A DNA stretch of 38,286 bases from Syntrophobacterales bacterium (GCA_018053845.1 JAGPKU010000019.1:1-38286), one strand, 5' to 3'; counted from the stretch's first letter, positions 18,302 to 27,322 are shown. A program made the numbers and translations. The notes: generated by a model not told the origin, from the sequence alone.

Positions 18302-19114
18302 TCAGCCGGAAACGGACGTGCCCTGCTTTCGGTACAGGAACGGCACGGCCGGGTGAGGGTGGACGCCTTTCAGGGAATCGGGCAGGCGCTCCTTCCGCCC
18401 GATGACGAGCATTCCGCCCGGTGCGAGGCGGTCCGCAACGGCCGGCAAGGCCTCCCGGACGATTTCTTCCCGATAGTAGGTCAGCAGGCTGTTCCGGAGG
18501 AAGACGAGATGGAAGTCCCTTGCCGGCGGGGGGTCGGCCGCAAGGTCGTGGACCTGCCAGCGGATGCCCCGCCGCAGCGTGTCGGCGACACGAAAACTCC
18601 CCTTCCCGGCGGGCCGGAAGAAACGCTCCCGCGCCTCCGCGGGAACGGCCGCCAGGGCCCTCGCGGGATAGACGCCCTCGATCGCCCGGGCCAGGTAGGC
18701 CGGGTTGACGTCGGTGCCCCAGAGCCGCAGATCAGGCGCGGCTGACCGTTCAGCCCGGGCGGCCCACAGGATTGCAAAGCTGTAGACCTCCTGCCCCAGG
18801 GCGCAGCCCGCGGACCAGACCTGCAGCCCCGCGGGGTACGCCGCAATGAGCGCGGGCAGGATTTCCCCTTCCAGCGCCCGCCACAGCACCCCGTCGCGGA
18901 AGAAGCGGCTGATGGAGACATCCATCAGCCGCCGGGCCTCCGCCTCGGCCTTCCGGTCGGAGTCGAGCCGCCCCAGGTAGTCCCTCATCGACGGGCAGCC
19001 GAGCTGCCGCATGTGCCGGACGATGCGCTTCTGCACGCCCCTTCGCACCTTCCGGTATCCCTCGGCACAGAGGGCAAAGCGGTCCAGAAGCAGGGCAAAA
19101 TCCCTCGGGTCCAT
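18302..19114 (-). CDS. CheR-type protein glutamate methyltransferase with divergent motifs
   Basis: A 270-residue SAM-dependent methyltransferase of the CheR fold: N-terminal helical domain (1-60), SISRFFRD (67-74, matching the family's SxFFRD), SAM-binding VWSAGCALGQEVYSFAI (99-115), GTDVNPAYL (133-141), and FLRNSLLTYY (205-214). Two consensus positions differ: the usual SAGC-TGEEPYS reads SAGCALGQEVYS and CRNVLIYF reads LRNSLLTYY. No receptors or other che genes are in the window, so the substrate may not be a chemoreceptor. AGGTG lies 5 nt upstream of the ATG. It follows the THEP1 gene after 10 bp, forming a two-gene unit. Confidence 0.85.
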   Translation of the reverse strand: MDPRDFALLLDRFALCAEGYRKVRRGVQKRIVRHMRQLGCPSMRDYLGRLDSDRKAEAEARRLMDVSISRFFRDGVLWRALEGEILPALIAAYPAGLQVWSAGCALGQEVYSFAILWAARAERSAAPDLRLWGTDVNPAYLARAIEGVYPARALAAVPAEARERFFRPAGKGSFRVADTLRRGIRWQVHDLAADPPPARDFHLVFLRNSLLTYYREEIVREALPAVADRLAPGGMLVIGRKERLPDSLKGVHPHPAVPFLYRKQGTSVSG

Positions 19115-19124
19115 GACGCACCTG

Positions 19125-19655
19125 TCAGCGCAGAAGCTCCCGCAGCGCCCGGGCGATCTCGCCGGGCAGCGCGTCGCGGTTTTTCACGGTCACCTCGTGG
19201 AGGGCCACGTCGTCGCGGGCCTTCACCTCCGCGATGAAGCCCCCGCCCCGGAGGGCGACCGTCCCCAGGACCGGGGCCTCCGAATCGAGAAGGGCCGAGA
19301 CCATCCGGCGGAAGGCCGGCGAGAGGCACTCCATCTTCCCGATCTCGTCGATCACGTAGAGCCCCGCCCTGCCCGGCTCGAGGAGCGGAAGGACCAGCCC
19401 CTCGAACCCCGCCACGTCGACGCCGTAACGGCCGACGCGCGCGCCGCCCCCGATCCGCACGTGGGCCAGGGGGGCCCTCCGCCCGTCGAGGGCGTTCACG
19501 GTGAACCCGACCCGCCCGCCCGCTTCGCGGATCTCGGCGGTGAAGAACCCGGACACCAAGGCACCCGGCGGGAGCCGTTCGAGGGCCCTCCGGATCAGCG
19601 TCGTCTTCCCCGTCCCGGGCAGCCCGGTGACGAACAGGTTTTTTTTGGGTGCCAC
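19125..19655 (-). CDS. THEP1-type nucleoside-triphosphatase
   Basis: A 176-residue P-loop NTPase. Walker A GLPGTGKT is at residues 11-18 and Walker B LYVIDEIGKME in the middle; the SGFFTAEIREAGGRVGF and GRYGVDVAGFE segments are typical of the THEP1/UPF0273 family (archaeal and human cancer-related NTPase), which hydrolyses NTPs with unknown physiological role. The GTG at 19655 is preferred (AAGGAGG about 11 nt upstream); an in-frame GTG at 19664 sits too close to the same site. It lies directly upstream of the CheR-like gene. Confidence 0.85.
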   Translation of the reverse strand: MAPKKNLFVTGLPGTGKTTLIRRALERLPPGALVSGFFTAEIREAGGRVGFTVNALDGRRAPLAHVRIGGGARVGRYGVDVAGFEGLVLPLLEPGRAGLYVIDEIGKMECLSPAFRRMVSALLDSEAPVLGTVALRGGGFIAEVKARDDVALHEVTVKNRDALPGEIARALRELLR

Positions 19656-19680
19656 GGCTCTCACGCCCTCCTTTACGTGC

Positions 19681-19716
19681 CCCTCACCCCTGACCTCTCC
19701 CGCGGGGGGAGAGTGA
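19681..19716 (-). repeat. REP-like palindromic repeat, copy 1
   Basis: CCCTCACCCCTGACCTCTCCC followed by CGCGGGGGGAGAG is the reverse orientation of the REP-like element seen at 36350 and 37953 (TCTCCC-loop-GGGAGAGG, then GTGAGGG). It lies between THEP1 and the PEBP gene. Confidence 0.6.
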
Positions 19717-19741
19717 GTCCATGGCGATGCGCAAAAGAGGG

Positions 19742-19771
19742 TTTTCATTTTTCCGAAAGGGGTTATATTAT
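19742..19771 (+). promoter_or_regulatory. Promoter candidate for the PEBP gene
   Basis: TTTTCA (19742-19747), 18-bp spacer, TATTAT (19766-19771), 34 bp upstream of the start codon, in an AT-rich island. Confidence 0.4.
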
Positions 19772-19805
19772 ACCAGTGACACGCTGCAAAAAGGAGGGGA
19801 ACGCC

Positions 19806-20258
19806 ATGGAGCTCAAGAGCAGCGCCTTCGGCGGCGGGGAGATGATCCCGGTGAAGTACACCTGCGACGGGGCCGATTTCTCGCCGCCCCTGGAGTGGAC
19901 GGCGGGTCCCGCGGGCACGAAAAGCTTTGCCCTGATCTGCGACGACCCCGACGCCCCCATGGGGACCTGGGTGCACTGGGTGGTCTACGACATCCCGGCG
20001 ACGACGACGATGCTCGCCGAGGGGATCACGCGGGAAAAGGAGCTGCCCGGGGGCGGCACGCAGGGGATCAACGACTTCCGCAGGATCGGCTACGGGGGTC
20101 CCTGCCCGCCCGGCGGGACGCACCGGTACTTCTTCAAGCTCTACGCCCTGGACACCGTGCTGGGACTCAAGCCGGCGATCACGAAGGACCAGCTCCTGAA
20201 GGCCATGAAGGGCCACGTCCTGGCCGAGGCGCACCTGATGGGGACGTACAAAAGATAG
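19806..20258 (+). CDS. YbhB/YbcL-type PEBP (Raf kinase inhibitor-like) protein
   Basis: A 150-residue phosphatidylethanolamine-binding-protein fold. Family landmarks: GGEMIPVKYTCDGADFSPPL, the DDPDAP motif with GTWVHWVVYDIP, and GYGGPCPPGGTHRYFFKLYALD. No signal peptide, so cytoplasmic. Bacterial members bind small anions or lipid head groups and their function is unclear. Strong AAGGAGGGG lies before the ATG at 19806. Its stop TAG is fused to the first AGGC heptamer of a repeat array. Confidence 0.92.
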   Translation: MELKSSAFGGGEMIPVKYTCDGADFSPPLEWTAGPAGTKSFALICDDPDAPMGTWVHWVVYDIPATTTMLAEGITREKELPGGGTQGINDFRRIGYGGPCPPGGTHRYFFKLYALDTVLGLKPAITKDQLLKAMKGHVLAEAHLMGTYKR

Positions 20259-20349
20259 GCCTCAGGCATTGGGCATTAGGCGTCAGGAAAGACCCCGCCT
20301 GAGAATTTCCCGTCGCCTGTTGCCTGAAGCCTGTCGCCTGGAGCCTGTT
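20257..20349. repeat. Inverted pair of heptamer arrays between the PEBP and PflX genes
   Basis: The left arm (20257-20291) reads AGGCCTC, AGGCATT, GGGCATT, AGGCGTC, AGGAAAG. The right arm (20315-20349) reads GCCTGTT, GCCTGAA, GCCTGTC, GCCTGGA, GCCTGTT, the same CAGGC-type unit on the opposite strand. The arms face each other across 23 bp and could form an imperfect hairpin. The left arm begins at the PEBP stop codon and the right arm ends exactly at the TTG start chosen for the next gene. Confidence 0.75.
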
Positions 20350-21282
20350 TTGCCTGAGCCGTCTTATCTGAAACTGCATCGCCAAGGGGTGCTCAAGGAG
20401 CGCGCGCGCCGGGCCGTGGAGCGCCTGCGGGAGTGCCGGCTCTGCCCCCGGCAGTGCGGGGTGAACCGCCTGGAGGACGAGGAGGGCTTCTGCCAGACCG
20501 GCCGGAGGGCCATGGTCTCCAGCGCAGGCCCTCACTTCGGCGAGGAGTCGCCGCTGGTGGGATCGCACGGGTCCGGTACCGTCTTCTTCAGCTCCTGCAA
20601 TCTCCTTTGCTCTTTTTGCCAGAACTATGATATCAGCCACCTGCGGGAAGGCACGGAGGTCGATGCGGCAAGGCTGGCCGAGGCCATGCTTCAGCTGGCC
20701 CGCGGCGGGTGCCACAACATCAACCTCGTCACCCCGAGCCACGTGGTGCCGCAGATCCTCGAGGCGCTGGTCCCGGCCGTCGAGGGCGGGCTGAACGTGC
20801 CGCTGGTCTACAACACCGGCGGGTACGATGCCGTCGAGACGCTCGAGCTCCTCGACGGGGTTGTCGACATCTACATGCCCGATTTCAAGTTCTGGGACAA
20901 CGCGTGGGCCGAGCGCCTCTGCTGGGCCGGCGACTACCGGGAGCGGGCCATGGGGGCCCTGCGGGAGATGCACCGGCAGGTGGGGGATCTCGAGATCGAC
21001 GAATCCGGCATCGCCGTCCGGGGCCTCCTCGTGCGGCACCTCGTCATGCCCGGCGGCGTGGCGGGAACGGAGGGGGTCATGCGGTTTTTGGCCGAGGAGA
21101 TCTCGCGCAACACCTACGTCAACGTCATGGACCAGTACCGGCCCTGCTGGGAAGCGCAGAAGACACCGGCGATCAACCGCCGGATCACCCGCGAGGAATA
21201 CGAGCAGGCCCTCGAGGCGGCCAGGCAGGCGGGGCTGCACAGGCTGGACGACCGGGTGCGGGCGAGATTGGCCAGGTTCTAG
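20350..21282 (+). CDS. Radical SAM protein, PflX-type (COG1313-like)
   Basis: A 310-residue radical SAM protein related to pyruvate formate-lyase activating enzymes. An N-terminal Cys pair region (CRLCPRQCGVNR, GFCQTGR) precedes the cluster motif CNLLCSFCQNY, then GGCHNINLVTPSHV, YNTGGYD and DIYMPDFKFWD. The physiological substrate of this subgroup is unknown. The start is taken as TTG at 20350, with GGAG 6 nt upstream, supplied by the GCCTGGA repeat unit; the protein then begins MPEPSYLKL, as homologues usually do. A longer reading from 20269 would be made of repeat sequence. A role with the downstream FmdB gene is not indicated. Confidence 0.88.
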   Translation: MPEPSYLKLHRQGVLKERARRAVERLRECRLCPRQCGVNRLEDEEGFCQTGRRAMVSSAGPHFGEESPLVGSHGSGTVFFSSCNLLCSFCQNYDISHLREGTEVDAARLAEAMLQLARGGCHNINLVTPSHVVPQILEALVPAVEGGLNVPLVYNTGGYDAVETLELLDGVVDIYMPDFKFWDNAWAERLCWAGDYRERAMGALREMHRQVGDLEIDESGIAVRGLLVRHLVMPGGVAGTEGVMRFLAEEISRNTYVNVMDQYRPCWEAQKTPAINRRITREEYEQALEAARQAGLHRLDDRVRARLARF

Positions 21283-21325
21283 CGGACCTTTGACCGGGTG
21301 CGCATCCGGAGCGAAACGGACAATA

Positions 21326-21428
21326 GAAGGTATGAAGGTGAGAGGTTGAGAAGGTTGGATAAGCCGGAGACGTGGGTCATGCGCATCGTTTCTCCGACCT
21401 TCTTCCCTTCAAACCCTCTTACCCTCTG
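21326..21428. repeat. Facing GAAGGT/ACCTTC short-repeat arms after PflX
   Basis: The left arm 21326-21355 consists of GAAGGTA, TGAAGGT, GAGAGGT and TGAGAAGGT. The right arm 21397-21428 carries ACCTTCTTCCCTTC and ACCCTCTTACCCTCT, the same unit inverted. The arrangement resembles the arrays at 22114-22231 and 20257-20349, with different unit sequences. No gene is seen in this 211-bp gap. Confidence 0.6.
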
Positions 21429-21493
21429 CACACAGGGGCCGTGCAAACAGGGAATCCCCGCAGCCGGACATGAAACAAGGATGGTGAGACCAC

Positions 21494-21703
21494 ATGCCGA
21501 TTTTCGAGTATCGCTGCGAGAAGTGCAAAAAGACGTTTGAGACCCTCGTCTTCGGGAACCAGGAGGTGTCCTGCCCGACGTGCAAGGGCAAGAAGGTGAA
21601 GAAGCTCATGTCGGCCTTCAGCCACGCGAGCGACGGCAAGTTCACGAGCTCCGCGGGCCCGGGCTGCGGGTCCTGCAGCGCCACCAGCTGCGGCCCTTCC
21701 TGA
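21494..21703 (+). CDS. FmdB-family zinc ribbon protein
   Basis: A 69-residue protein beginning MPIFEYRCEKCKKTFETL, with a second CxxC in SCPTCKGKKVKKLMS, together forming a zinc ribbon; the tail is Gly/Ser/Cys-rich (GCGSCSATSCGPS). The FmdB family is named from a regulatory gene of formylmethanofuran dehydrogenase/amidase operons; most members have no established function. GGTGAG lies about 5 nt upstream of the ATG. It stands alone between two repeat-bearing gaps. Confidence 0.9.
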   Translation: MPIFEYRCEKCKKTFETLVFGNQEVSCPTCKGKKVKKLMSAFSHASDGKFTSSAGPGCGSCSATSCGPS

Positions 21704-21845
21704 GGGGGCTGATGTGACGGCCGACGGGTTCGGCCGACGAAACAACACCCGGGGGGCGGCGCGGGCAACGGTCTGAGCCGCGAGCGGAGCAGAGGCAAGG
21801 ATTCACGGCTGCCGGGGCCGATCGCCAGGCAGCGGAGGGGATGCG

Positions 21846-22058
21846 ATGGAAGAGAAAAACGTTCTGCACACCTTCAAGCGCTCCCGGACGGACCGCTGGC
21901 TGGGCGGCATCTGCGGGGCCCTGGGCGCCGTGACCCCCCTGCCCTCGTGGGTCTGGCGGCTGATCTTCACGCTCAGCGTCATCCTCTACGGCACCGGGGT
22001 CCTGATCTACGTCCTGCTCTGGATCTTCGTGCCGCAGGAATCTGAAACGCCGGCTTGA
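21846..22058 (+). CDS. PspC-domain membrane protein
   Basis: A 70-residue single PspC domain: FKRSRTDRWLGGICGALG, then a membrane helix region (about 33-62, WVWRLIFTLSVILYGTGVLIYVLLWIFVP). In E. coli PspC is part of the phage-shock envelope stress system with PspA and PspB; none is nearby, so this is a stand-alone PspC-like protein, probably inner-membrane. GGAGGGG lies 5 nt upstream of the ATG. Confidence 0.9.
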   Translation: MEEKNVLHTFKRSRTDRWLGGICGALGAVTPLPSWVWRLIFTLSVILYGTGVLIYVLLWIFVPQESETPA

Positions 22059-22113
22059 CGATGATGTCCGGCACCGAGATGCCCTCGGCCGGTGCCCGGC
22101 TGTCACAGAAGTC

Positions 22114-22231
22114 GAGAAGGTGAGAAGGTGTGAGGGTGAGAAAAGAAGGGGGCAACGTCTCCCGCTTCTTACTTCTTACTTCTTACTTCTTACTTCTTAC
22201 ATTCGTACCTTCTCACCCTCTTACCTTCTTC
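22114..22231. repeat. Short tandem repeats incl. five exact CTTCTTA copies between pspC-like and kinase genes
   Basis: The left arm has GAGAAGGT twice exactly (22114-22129) then GTGAGGGT. Centrally, five perfect head-to-tail CTTCTTA units occupy 22165-22199. The right arm is CCTTCTCACCCTCTTACCTTCTTC (22208-22231), inverted relative to the left arm. The array ends 2 bp before the kinase stop codon, between convergent genes. Confidence 0.8.
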
Positions 22232-22233
22232 TT

Positions 22234-23877
<1,644 letters not shown>

Positions 23878-23881
23878 CGGC

Positions 23882-25267
23882 TCACTCCTCCCGTCCGTGC
23901 TTGCTGTCCCGGGCCGCCTGCTCCCGGATCCTGCGCCACTTCGCCAGGCGCTCCCGGATGACCTTCTCGTAGCCGCGGTCCGTCGGCTCGTAGTAGACCT
24001 GTCCCTGCAGGCTCTCCGGGAGATGGTCCTGGGGCACGAAGGCCTCCTCGTAGTCGTGGGCGTACTTGTAGCCCTTCGCGTAGCCGAGATCGCGCATGAG
24101 CCGCGTGGGCGCGTTGCGGATGTGCAGGGGCACCGGCAGGGTCCCCGTCCGGCCGATGACGGCCTTCACCTTCCCGTAGGCGCGGTAGACGGCGTTGCTC
24201 TTGGGTGCCGTGGCGAGATAGACCGCCGCCTGCGCGAGCGACAGTTCGCCCTCGGGCAGCCCGATGAAGTGGAAGGCCTGCATGGCCGCTATGGCCACCG
24301 TGAGGGCCATGGGGTCGGCGTTGCCGATGTCCTCGGAGGCGAAGCGGATCATGCGCCGCGCGATGTACAGGGGGTCCTCGCCCGCCTCGAGCATCCGCGC
24401 CAGCCAGTAGAGGGCCGCATCGGGGTCGCTGCCCCGCAGGCTCTTGTGCAGGGCCGAGATGAGGTTGTAGTGCTCCTCGCCGGCCTTGTCGTACTGCAGG
24501 GCCTTGCGCTGGAGGGCCGTCTCGGCCATGGCCAGGCTGACCCGCCGGTCCCCCTCGCCCCGGCCGGCCGTCAGCGAGGCCGCCGCCTCGAGGTTGTTCA
24601 GGGCCGATCGCGCATCCCCGTCGGCTGCGCGGATCATGTGATCGAGCGCCTCGGGCTCGATCTCGAGGGAGAGCCCGCCCAGGCCCCGCACGGGGTCCGC
24701 AAGCGCCCGCCGCAGGATCTCGGCCAGCTCCTCCTCGGTGAAGGGCCGCAGGACCATCACGCGCGTGCGGGACAGCAGCGGCGAGATTACCTCGAAGGAG
24801 GGGTTTTCGGTCGTTGCGCCGATCAGGGTGATTAGGCCGCTCTCCACGTGGGGCAGAAAGGCGTCCTGCTGGGCCTTGTTGAACCGGTGGATCTCGTCGA
24901 CGAAGAGGATCGTCCGGCGGCCCGTCTTCTCGAGCTCCGCCCGGGCCTCGTCGATGACGGCCCGGATCTCCTTGACGCCGGAGAGAACCGCAGAAAAGGT
25001 GGTGAAGTGGGATTTCGTCTCGCCCGCGATGAGGCGGGCCAGGGTGGTCTTCCCGGAACCGGGCGGCCCCCAGAAGATCATGGAGAAGAGGCGGTCCTCC
25101 TCGATGGCCTTGCGCAGCAGCCCCCCCCGGTCCAGGATGTGGGACTGGCCCACGTATTCCTCCAGGGTCTCCGGCCGCATGCGGTCCGCCAGGGGGCGGG
25201 CGTTTCGCATGCGCTCGTCGAGGGAGTCCGCGCGTTCCAGGGGAATCTTTTGTCCGCCCTTGCTCAC
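23882..25267 (-). CDS. rarA: Replication-associated recombination protein RarA (MgsA)
   Basis: A clamp-loader-like AAA+ ATPase acting at stalled forks. The 461-residue protein has RMRPETLEEYVGQSHIL, Walker A GPPGSGKTTL near residue 67, Walker B ILFVDEIHRFNKAQQDAFLP, sensor GATTENPSFEV, and the C-terminal tetramerisation region (YWLARMLEAGEDPLYIARRMIRFASEDIG, YAHDYEEAFVPQ). The GTG at 25267 with GGAAGAG 5 nt upstream is chosen; upstream in-frame sequence is not protein-like. It sits directly before the hybrid kinase gene. Confidence 0.94.
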   Translation of the reverse strand: MSKGGQKIPLERADSLDERMRNARPLADRMRPETLEEYVGQSHILDRGGLLRKAIEEDRLFSMIFWGPPGSGKTTLARLIAGETKSHFTTFSAVLSGVKEIRAVIDEARAELEKTGRRTILFVDEIHRFNKAQQDAFLPHVESGLITLIGATTENPSFEVISPLLSRTRVMVLRPFTEEELAEILRRALADPVRGLGGLSLEIEPEALDHMIRAADGDARSALNNLEAAASLTAGRGEGDRRVSLAMAETALQRKALQYDKAGEEHYNLISALHKSLRGSDPDAALYWLARMLEAGEDPLYIARRMIRFASEDIGNADPMALTVAIAAMQAFHFIGLPEGELSLAQAAVYLATAPKSNAVYRAYGKVKAVIGRTGTLPVPLHIRNAPTRLMRDLGYAKGYKYAHDYEEAFVPQDHLPESLQGQVYYEPTDRGYEKVIRERLAKWRRIREQAARDSKHGREE

Positions 25268-25378
25268 TTCCGCTCTTCCGCTCTTCGCAGGATCAGGCCT
25301 CGCGGCCGTCCGTCGGCATGCGGGCATGATGAACGGCCGCCCGCGGGCGCCGCCCGGGAAGGCCCCGCGGGCGGCGCA

Positions 25379-25407
25379 ACAATAGCACGTCTTGCAACGA
25401 AACACAA
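25379..25407 (-). promoter_or_regulatory. Promoter candidate for rarA
   Basis: On the minus strand, TTGTGT (25402-25407), 17-bp spacer, TATTGT (25379-25384), about 110 bp upstream of the rarA start. A strong stem-loop follows within the leader. Confidence 0.35.
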
Positions 25408-25519
25408 TCGCACCGGGTTCACGCGGCCGAATCGGCGACAAAAGAAATCCCCTTGCCCTCCCCAAGTGCAGAGACAGAAAAATCCCCCTCTTTGCCCCTG
25501 CAAAAACCTTTTCCGCAAT

Positions 25520-25618
25520 CTTTCTCTCCCCTGTGCGGGAGAGAACAGCGGTGAGGGGGAATGTTCCCCCTTCTCCACTTCCTCCTCCCACCCGGGGAGG
25601 AGGACAGCGGAGAGGATT
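25520..25618 (+). repeat. Composite double-palindrome repeat 3' of trpB2
   Basis: Two palindromes in tandem: TTCTCTCCC/GGGAGAGAA (25522-25530 with 25537-25545) followed by CAGCGGTGAGGGGG, then a GGGGGAA/TTCCCCC hairpin, then CCTCCTCCC/GGGAGGAGG (25581-25589 with 25595-25603) followed by ACAGCGGAGAGG. A related composite in inverted orientation lies on the other side of trpB2 (27100-27211). Confidence 0.7.
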
Positions 25619-25656
25619 TTCATGGGGAGGATGAAAGGGGGACTTTCGCCTTTTGC

Positions 25657-27027
25657 CTATCTTTCAATACACTTCGGGTGGCTCTCGATCGCCTTGAGGG
25701 CCCGCTGGATCTCCTCGTCGGGCAGCTCGTAGGCCGAGAGCTTCCCTGAGAAGTAGGCTTCGTAGGAGGCGAGGTCGACGAGTCCGTGGCCGCTGTAGTT
25801 GAAGAGGATGATCTTCTCCTTGCCCTCTTCCTTGGCCCGCTTCGCCTCGTCCACCACGGCGGCGATGGCGTGCGTCGTCTCCGGGGCGGGGATGAACCCC
25901 TCGGTCCGGGCCCAGAGAACGCCCGCGTCGAAGGTGTCGAGCTGGTGGTAGGCACGGGCCTCGATGAGGTTCTCTTTCAGCATGTGGCTCACGATGGGGG
26001 CCATCCCGTGGTAGCGCAGCCCGCCCGCATGGATGGGTGCCGGGATGAAGTCGTGCCCCAGGGTGTGCATGGCCAGCAGGGGGGTCGTCTTGGCCACGTC
26101 GCCGAAGTCGTAGGCGAAGGGCCCTTTGGTCAGCGTGGGGCAGGACGTCGGCTCCGAGGCGATGACATGGACCTTCCTGCCGTGGATCTTGTCCTGGACG
26201 AAGGGAAGGCTCACCCCCGCGAAATTGCTCCCGCCGCCGGCGCAGCCGATGACCACGTCGGGGTACTTGCCGATCTTCTCGAACTGCCTCTTGGCCTCGA
26301 GGCCGATGATCGTCTGGTGCATGAGAACGTGATTGAGCACGCTCCCGAGGGAGTAGCGGGAGTCCTTGCCCGTGACGGCGTCCTCGATGGCCTCGCTGAT
26401 GGCGATGCCGAGGCTGCCGGGGCAATCGGGGTCCTGGGCGAGGATGTTGCGCCCCGCCTGGGTGCGGTCGCTGGGGCTGGGGATGCACTCCGCACCCCAG
26501 GTCTGCATCATCATCCGCCGGTAGGGCTTCTGGTCATAGCTGACCCGCACCATGTAGACGCGGCACTCCAGGTCGAACATCCGGCAGGCCATGGACAGCG
26601 CGCTGCCCCACTGGCCGGCGCCCGTCTCCGTCGCGAGCCGCTTGATGCCGTAGGCCTTGTTGTAGTAGGCCTGGGCCACGGCCGTGTTGGGCTTGTGGGA
26701 GCCGGGGGGGCTGACGCTTTCGTCCTTGTAGTAGATCTGGACGGGGCACCCGAGGGCCTTCTCGAAATTGAGGGCGCGCCTCAGGGGCGTCGGCCTCCAG
26801 AGCAGGTACTTGTCCAGGACCTCCTCGGGGATCTTGATCCAGCGCTCCGGGCTCATCTCCTGCTCGACGAGGTTCATGGGGAAGATGACCTGCATGTCCT
26901 CGGGCCGGATCGGCTGGCCCGTGCCGGGGTGCAGCGGGGGATTCATCGGCCCGGGCAGATCCGCCAGGACGTTGTACCACTGCCGGGGGATCTCCGCGTC
27001 GTTGAGCATGATCTTCCGTTCTTCCAT
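25657..27027 (-). CDS. trpB2: TrpB2-type tryptophan synthase beta-like PLP enzyme
   Basis: A 456-residue fold-type II PLP enzyme of the TrpB2 class, longer at the N-terminus than the classical beta subunit (about 400). The PLP lysine is Lys112 in [30 protein letters not shown] (phosphate-binding Gly loop), HAGGLRYHG and the C-terminal NYSGHG match the family. TrpB2 joins indole and serine (or a serine phosphate ester in some archaea) to make tryptophan and does not form the classical alpha-beta complex; no trpA is nearby. AAGGAGG lies about 8 nt upstream of the ATG. Upstream on the same strand is an apparent trp attenuator with a WWW leader peptide, supporting a real role in tryptophan supply. 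Confidence 0.92.
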   Translation of the reverse strand: MEERKIMLNDAEIPRQWYNVLADLPGPMNPPLHPGTGQPIRPEDMQVIFPMNLVEQEMSPERWIKIPEEVLDKYLLWRPTPLRRALNFEKALGCPVQIYYKDESVSPPGSHKPNTAVAQAYYNKAYGIKRLATETGAGQWGSALSMACRMFDLECRVYMVRVSYDQKPYRRMMMQTWGAECIPSPSDRTQAGRNILAQDPDCPGSLGIAISEAIEDAVTGKDSRYSLGSVLNHVLMHQTIIGLEAKRQFEKIGKYPDVVIGCAGGGSNFAGVSLPFVQDKIHGRKVHVIASEPTSCPTLTKGPFAYDFGDVAKTTPLLAMHTLGHDFIPAPIHAGGLRYHGMAPIVSHMLKENLIEARAYHQLDTFDAGVLWARTEGFIPAPETTHAIAAVVDEAKRAKEEGKEKIILFNYSGHGLVDLASYEAYFSGKLSAYELPDEEIQRALKAIESHPKCIER

Positions 27028-27099
27028 TTCTCCGTCCTCCTTCCGTGCGCTATGTCATTCGATCGTTCTTTTCCTGTGAAGACCCTTTCCCTGAGCTTC

Positions 27100-27211
27100 C
27101 TCTGCCCATGAAGACCTTTTCCTCTGTTCTCCTCCCCGGCGGGAGGAGGAAGCGGAGGAGGGGGAAACCCCCTTTCCTCTTCCGGGAGAGGGTCAGGGTG
27201 AGGGGGGATGA
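27100..27211 (-). repeat. Composite double-palindrome repeat 5' of trpB2 (inverted copy)
   Basis: Palindrome CTCCTCCC/GGGAGGAG (27129-27136 with 27141-27148), then GGGGGAAACCCCC, then CCTCTTCCGGGAGAGG followed by GTCAGGGTGAGGGG. Read on the minus strand, one half closely matches the 25578-25618 half of the copy beyond trpB2, including CTTCCTCCTCCC and the trailing TTCATGGG. It lies in the transcribed leader, between attenuator and start codon. Confidence 0.7.
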
Positions 27212-27221
27212 TCCTCATTCC

Positions 27222-27256
27222 AAACAAAAAAGCCATGGGAGCCGTCCCATGGCTTT
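27222..27256 (-). terminator. Attenuator terminator in the trpB2 leader
   Basis: A perfect 12-bp stem AAAGCCATGGGA/TCCCATGGCTTT (27229-27240 with 27245-27256, 4-nt loop) is followed on the minus strand by UUUUUUGUUU. It lies 195 bp upstream of the trpB2 ATG and 51 bp downstream of the leader-peptide stop, so it would end transcription before the gene. Confidence 0.85.
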
Positions 27257-27322
27257 CTCGTATCCGGTCGGCCATGGGTGATTCTCCTCACCCACGGCCC
27301 CTTATGTCAATAAGAGGGCCCC
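27229..27322 (-). promoter_or_regulatory. Tryptophan attenuator: competing hairpins after a WWW leader peptide
   Basis: Minus-strand RNA segments in order: 0 (27320-27311), 1 (27299-27288), 2 (27281-27270), 3 (27256-27245), 4 (27240-27229). 1:2 forms a 12-bp stem with one G-U pair and loop GGAGAA; 3:4 is the terminator. Segment 2 can instead pair with 3 (CCCATGGC with GCCATGGG, 27271-27278 with 27246-27253), an antiterminator. Segment 0 can pair with 27304-27296 (nine pairs, one bulge), competing with 1:2, with the leader stop codon in the loop. This is the layout expected of ribosome-mediated attenuation; which states form was reasoned by eye, not computed. Confidence 0.75.

Larger units (their letters stand above)
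25268..25656. other. 389-bp gap between rarA and trpB2
   Basis: No gene is seen. The gap holds the rarA promoter candidate (25379-25407), a 12-bp GC-rich stem-loop at 25336-25375 (GCCGCCCGCGGG with its complement, 16-nt loop) around the likely rarA transcript start, and the composite palindromic repeat at 25520-25618. Confidence 0.5.

Noticed and set aside
22165-22199. CRISPR-like array
   Set aside because: The five CTTCTTA units are contiguous 7-mers without spacers and no cas gene is present; it is a short tandem repeat.
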